Below are positions 61,630 to 64,000 of a stretch of 64,000 bases of DNA, piece after piece. The stretch comes from Nymphaea colorata (taxonomy: Eukaryota; Streptophyta; Magnoliopsida; Nymphaeales; Nymphaeaceae): positions 19,563,934-19,627,933 of the forward strand of contig NC_045138.2 of NCBI RefSeq assembly GCF_008831285.2. Reading direction: 5' to 3'. A program made the position numbers and the translations under genes. Numbering within the stretch: position 1 is the first letter of the stretch; the number at the start of each line of letters is the position of its first letter. A model generated the notes under the pieces. The model ran no database searches, had not been told where the DNA came from, and was given only the letters and a program-made list of their open reading frames with translations.

Positions 61630-61798
61630 CAAGGATGATGTCATATCCTGGCGACCTTAATGGAAGATGCGATCCATTGGAAAAAATAAATAAATTCCAA
61701 TACATTTCTCCATTTCACATGCAGCAAGTGCAGCGTCTCCACGGTGAATTGACACCATCTTCGAATTAATGACTTTTCTTCTTCTTAGGTCTATAAGA
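61630..61798 (+). promoter_or_regulatory. shared promoter block, diverged copy E (upstream of P4)
   Basis: ATGATGTCA (61635-61643, the reverse complement of TGACATCAT) followed by CCTGGCGACC and a TATAAGA box at 61792-61798. Order and spacing (about 150 bp from box to TATA) fit copies A-C (157-189 bp). A splice donor, CCACG|GTAAGC, near 61838 would give a 5'-UTR intron ending before the ATG at 62311. The similarity is partial, so common origin is probable, not certain. Confidence 0.55.
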
Positions 61799-62310
61799 AG
61801 GCGGCGTCTTTGCTGTGTTTTGGTATCAACAGTCCACGGTAAGCTTCTTTCTGGTCTCTGCTCCGGCTTACTAGTCTTCATCGTGCAAAACCTCAATAAG
61901 ATTCTTCTATTACTGAAAATAGCAACATCTCCGCTTGCGTTTCCTTTTCTTGCCTATTATTGATATCGCTCCTCTGATCAATCCGTGTTTTGTTTTTTTC
62001 TGAACATTTTGAAGCATCCAGGACTGATAATCTACCACATTAGCAGCTAGGAGAAGACCGAGTCGACTACATGATGTTGGCGTGATTAATGCATTTCATC
62101 AACCATCCTTCCTTCCATGAATCTAGAGTTTGCTGCAACTGAAGTTCAATTCAAATAAGCTTTCTATAAGGCCTGTAGTCACTGTAATAGAGTCTTCATT
62201 TCCACCGGGGCTTTCTTTCACACTGAATTTCCTTTTGGGCGCAGTTTAATTTGCAAGTTCTTCATCTGCCAAAAAGAAAAAGGAAAACGAAAGAAGGAAA
62301 TACATAAAAA

Positions 62311-63474
62311 ATGGGCTGTAACTACAACAGCAATGCTGTCATGGACATAAACACATACTCTAAGTTTGTGACCACAACTCTGGTTATGCCGGAAGGCCGT
62401 GGCTGCCTTTATGATTATCTCACAAGAGAGTTAGGCAATCTCAATTCTCAAATCAACGGCAACAGGAACCACCACAATCAGACTGCAGCTGCCATCAGTG
62501 ACCTCAAGTCCTTTGTCGCCAACTCCATCAGCGATCTCTCTTCCAGGATAGCGCGGTTAGAATCAGCAAACGAAAAGCGAAAAAGCGAAGTGATTGCCGA
62601 GATCAACACGATCGCCGGTTTAGGCAATCGTCCGACAAGTTTCAAGGTAAAATGGCAGAATCCGGACGGATTCTCCAAAGACGTGGACATCAACTGCAAG
62701 GATGTCTACCACCTGATGGAGTCGATCATGAAGAACCTCTTCTCCTTCGTGGACGAGGCCATAGGCCTCGGAGATCGCCAGAACAAGGCCTCCTTCCCAC
62801 TGGTAAATGCTGAGACTGATACCAAGCGTGACAATTATGCTTCGAAGCAGTCCCTCAGAGAGCTGATCATAAATCAGGACAAGGAGAACTCAAATTTTCA
62901 GCTTGAAGTGGTAAAGAAGTACTTGTTTTGGCTGAGAACTTTGAACCCCAAAGAACTAAAAATGCATAATATCCATACTTGGATCGAAACGAATAAGACC
63001 AACGTGGTGAATTCGATGAAGGATTTTGAGGCCAAATTCTTGGTGCACGATAAGAAAATGGACGCAGTCTTGTTGGCACTGAACATAGACGTTGGCAAGA
63101 TCAAGATAGAACTTGTAAATGCCTCTAACCTGAACATCAAGAGGCAAGTAGACGTCATGTCCGACCAACTCAGACTCTACAAGCAGGAGCAGGTCAATCT
63201 GCTGCAAGCCATTGCCAATAAAGAGGATCAGATCAGGAAGCTCCAAGAGAAATCGAAATCTGAGATTGAAGCTCTGAATAACCGAATCCGTTATCTTGAA
63301 GAAAGGCTTACTGGTGTGAAGACAGAGGAGCCCGGAGAATTCCTCGACATGTTGGAAGCGAAGGAGTCTGATGGAGAATCAGAGTACCACTACTCTGAAA
63401 CAGAGTCAGAACTGCAAAGCGAAGATGATGATCAAGAGAAGCTGCTTCAATCTATTAATCACCGTGGAACCTAG
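62311..63474 (+). CDS. P4: full-length coiled-coil family protein
   Basis: 387 codons, intronless frame. The head (residues 12-45, DINTYSKFVTTTLVMPEGRG...LYDYL) is shared with P3 and unlike that of P1/P2. Coiled coil spans about 55-100. The family core is at 102-149 (GLGNRPTSFKVKWQNPDG...CKDVYHLMESIMKNLFSFVDE). The middle (150-270) includes YLFWLRTLNPKELKMHN, and the C-terminal coiled coil (271-335) includes ASNLNIKRQVDVMSDQLR. The acidic tail (343-375) is FLDMLEAKESDGESEYHYSETESE. That tail matches P1 up to the point where P1 continues into viral-type sequence, so P4 is the best guide to the ancestral family layout. Function unknown. Confidence 0.85.
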   Translation: MGCNYNSNAVMDINTYSKFVTTTLVMPEGRGCLYDYLTRELGNLNSQINGNRNHHNQTAAAISDLKSFVANSISDLSSRIARLESANEKRKSEVIAEINTIAGLGNRPTSFKVKWQNPDGFSKDVDINCKDVYHLMESIMKNLFSFVDEAIGLGDRQNKASFPLVNAETDTKRDNYASKQSLRELIINQDKENSNFQLEVVKKYLFWLRTLNPKELKMHNIHTWIETNKTNVVNSMKDFEAKFLVHDKKMDAVLLALNIDVGKIKIELVNASNLNIKRQVDVMSDQLRLYKQEQVNLLQAIANKEDQIRKLQEKSKSEIEALNNRIRYLEERLTGVKTEEPGEFLDMLEAKESDGESEYHYSETESELQSEDDDQEKLLQSINHRGT

Positions 63475-64000
63475 TGCGTCTCAGACTTAGTTTACATGTC
63501 TAGGCTCAGCATCATCTTGTCATGCATTTTTAGCTTCTTCGTGGGTGTTGAATCTGTTTCTCTGTGTTTGATCTCTGTTCTTCCTTTTTCTTCTGGTTGG
63601 TTTATGAGGTTGTGAAATTTTGTCATATTCCGTAGTTAGGGTTAAATCTTCATGTTTTCTTCTTTCTTGGATTTCTTGTGGAAAAAACTACTGATAAAAA
63701 TAAAACTGTGGAAGGAAGCGGTGCTTCTGGAATCTTTAGATCTCTTGGTTATGCAGAAAATTACAAGCTAGTGAGAATCTTTCTGTTGTCTTTAATTCAA
63801 CAAATTTTCGATGAAGTTCTCTTGGTTCGCGAAAGATGCAGAGACACAGAGGAAAGAGGTTACCTGCAACCATGATTTGAAAAGCTTTCTGCAACTTTTT
63901 CATGTTGCAGGGAAGGCGAAAAACTGGTTTTTTTTTAGAAACAGGGCTTTGCAGTTTTACCAAGCTAATCAGACGCTCTCTTAACCATCACAAATCTAAA
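63475..64000. other. 3' flank of P4
   Basis: TG/CT-rich 3'-UTR-like sequence. No further gene is visible before the window ends. Confidence 0.5.

Overview
This is a nuclear DNA window from a flowering plant. The genes have many introns with GT..AG borders, TATA promoters and 5'-UTR introns. The intergenic DNA is AT-rich and full of (TA)n, (CA)n and (GA)n microsatellites, hAT-type MITEs and Ty1/copia relics. A sieve-element-occlusion (SEO) gene points to an angiosperm other than a grass, since grasses are reported to lack typical SEO genes. I cannot name the lineage from sequence alone.

The left part (1-26 kb) is ordinary. It holds a small three-helix membrane protein gene (2.5 kb, +), a broken type II H+-pyrophosphatase pseudogene (4.85-6.4 kb, -), a complete Peter Pan/SSF1 Brix-domain ribosome-biogenesis gene (10.06-14.98 kb, +, seven coding exons, with a hAT MITE in its second intron), a complete YTH-domain m6A reader of the ECT type (17.97-22.95 kb, +, nine coding exons), and copia debris.

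The middle (27-38 kb) holds a complete seven-exon SEO gene (27.08-32.11 kb, -, 807 codons). Its alanine-rich C-terminal extension is built on a TAYEAS repeat. Two hAT MITEs sit in its introns and three more follow upstream.

The right part (41-64 kb) is the unusual region. It holds four members of an unrecognised coiled-coil gene family in two divergent pairs: P1(-)/P3(+) at 41.7-49.4 kb and P2(-)/P4(+) at 56.8-63.5 kb. The minus-strand members share one N-terminal head and the plus-strand members share another. P1 is a single 1280-codon open frame that joins the family module to a caulimovirid-type protease, reverse transcriptase and RNase H. The protease DTGA is intact, but catalytic acids are replaced in both RT motifs and at the three RNase H acidic positions I could place, with no stop or frameshift. 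This looks like a captured viral polyprotein kept by the plant rather than a decaying provirus.

A block of about 150-200 bp (TGACATCAT box, GACGCCA-like box, TATA, GATGGAAGA-rich leader) lies upstream of the SEO gene, P1 and P2, and in weaker form upstream of P4. The cluster therefore appears to share regulatory DNA with a phloem gene. Small relics (35.2 and 53.2 kb) suggest the array grew by segmental duplication.
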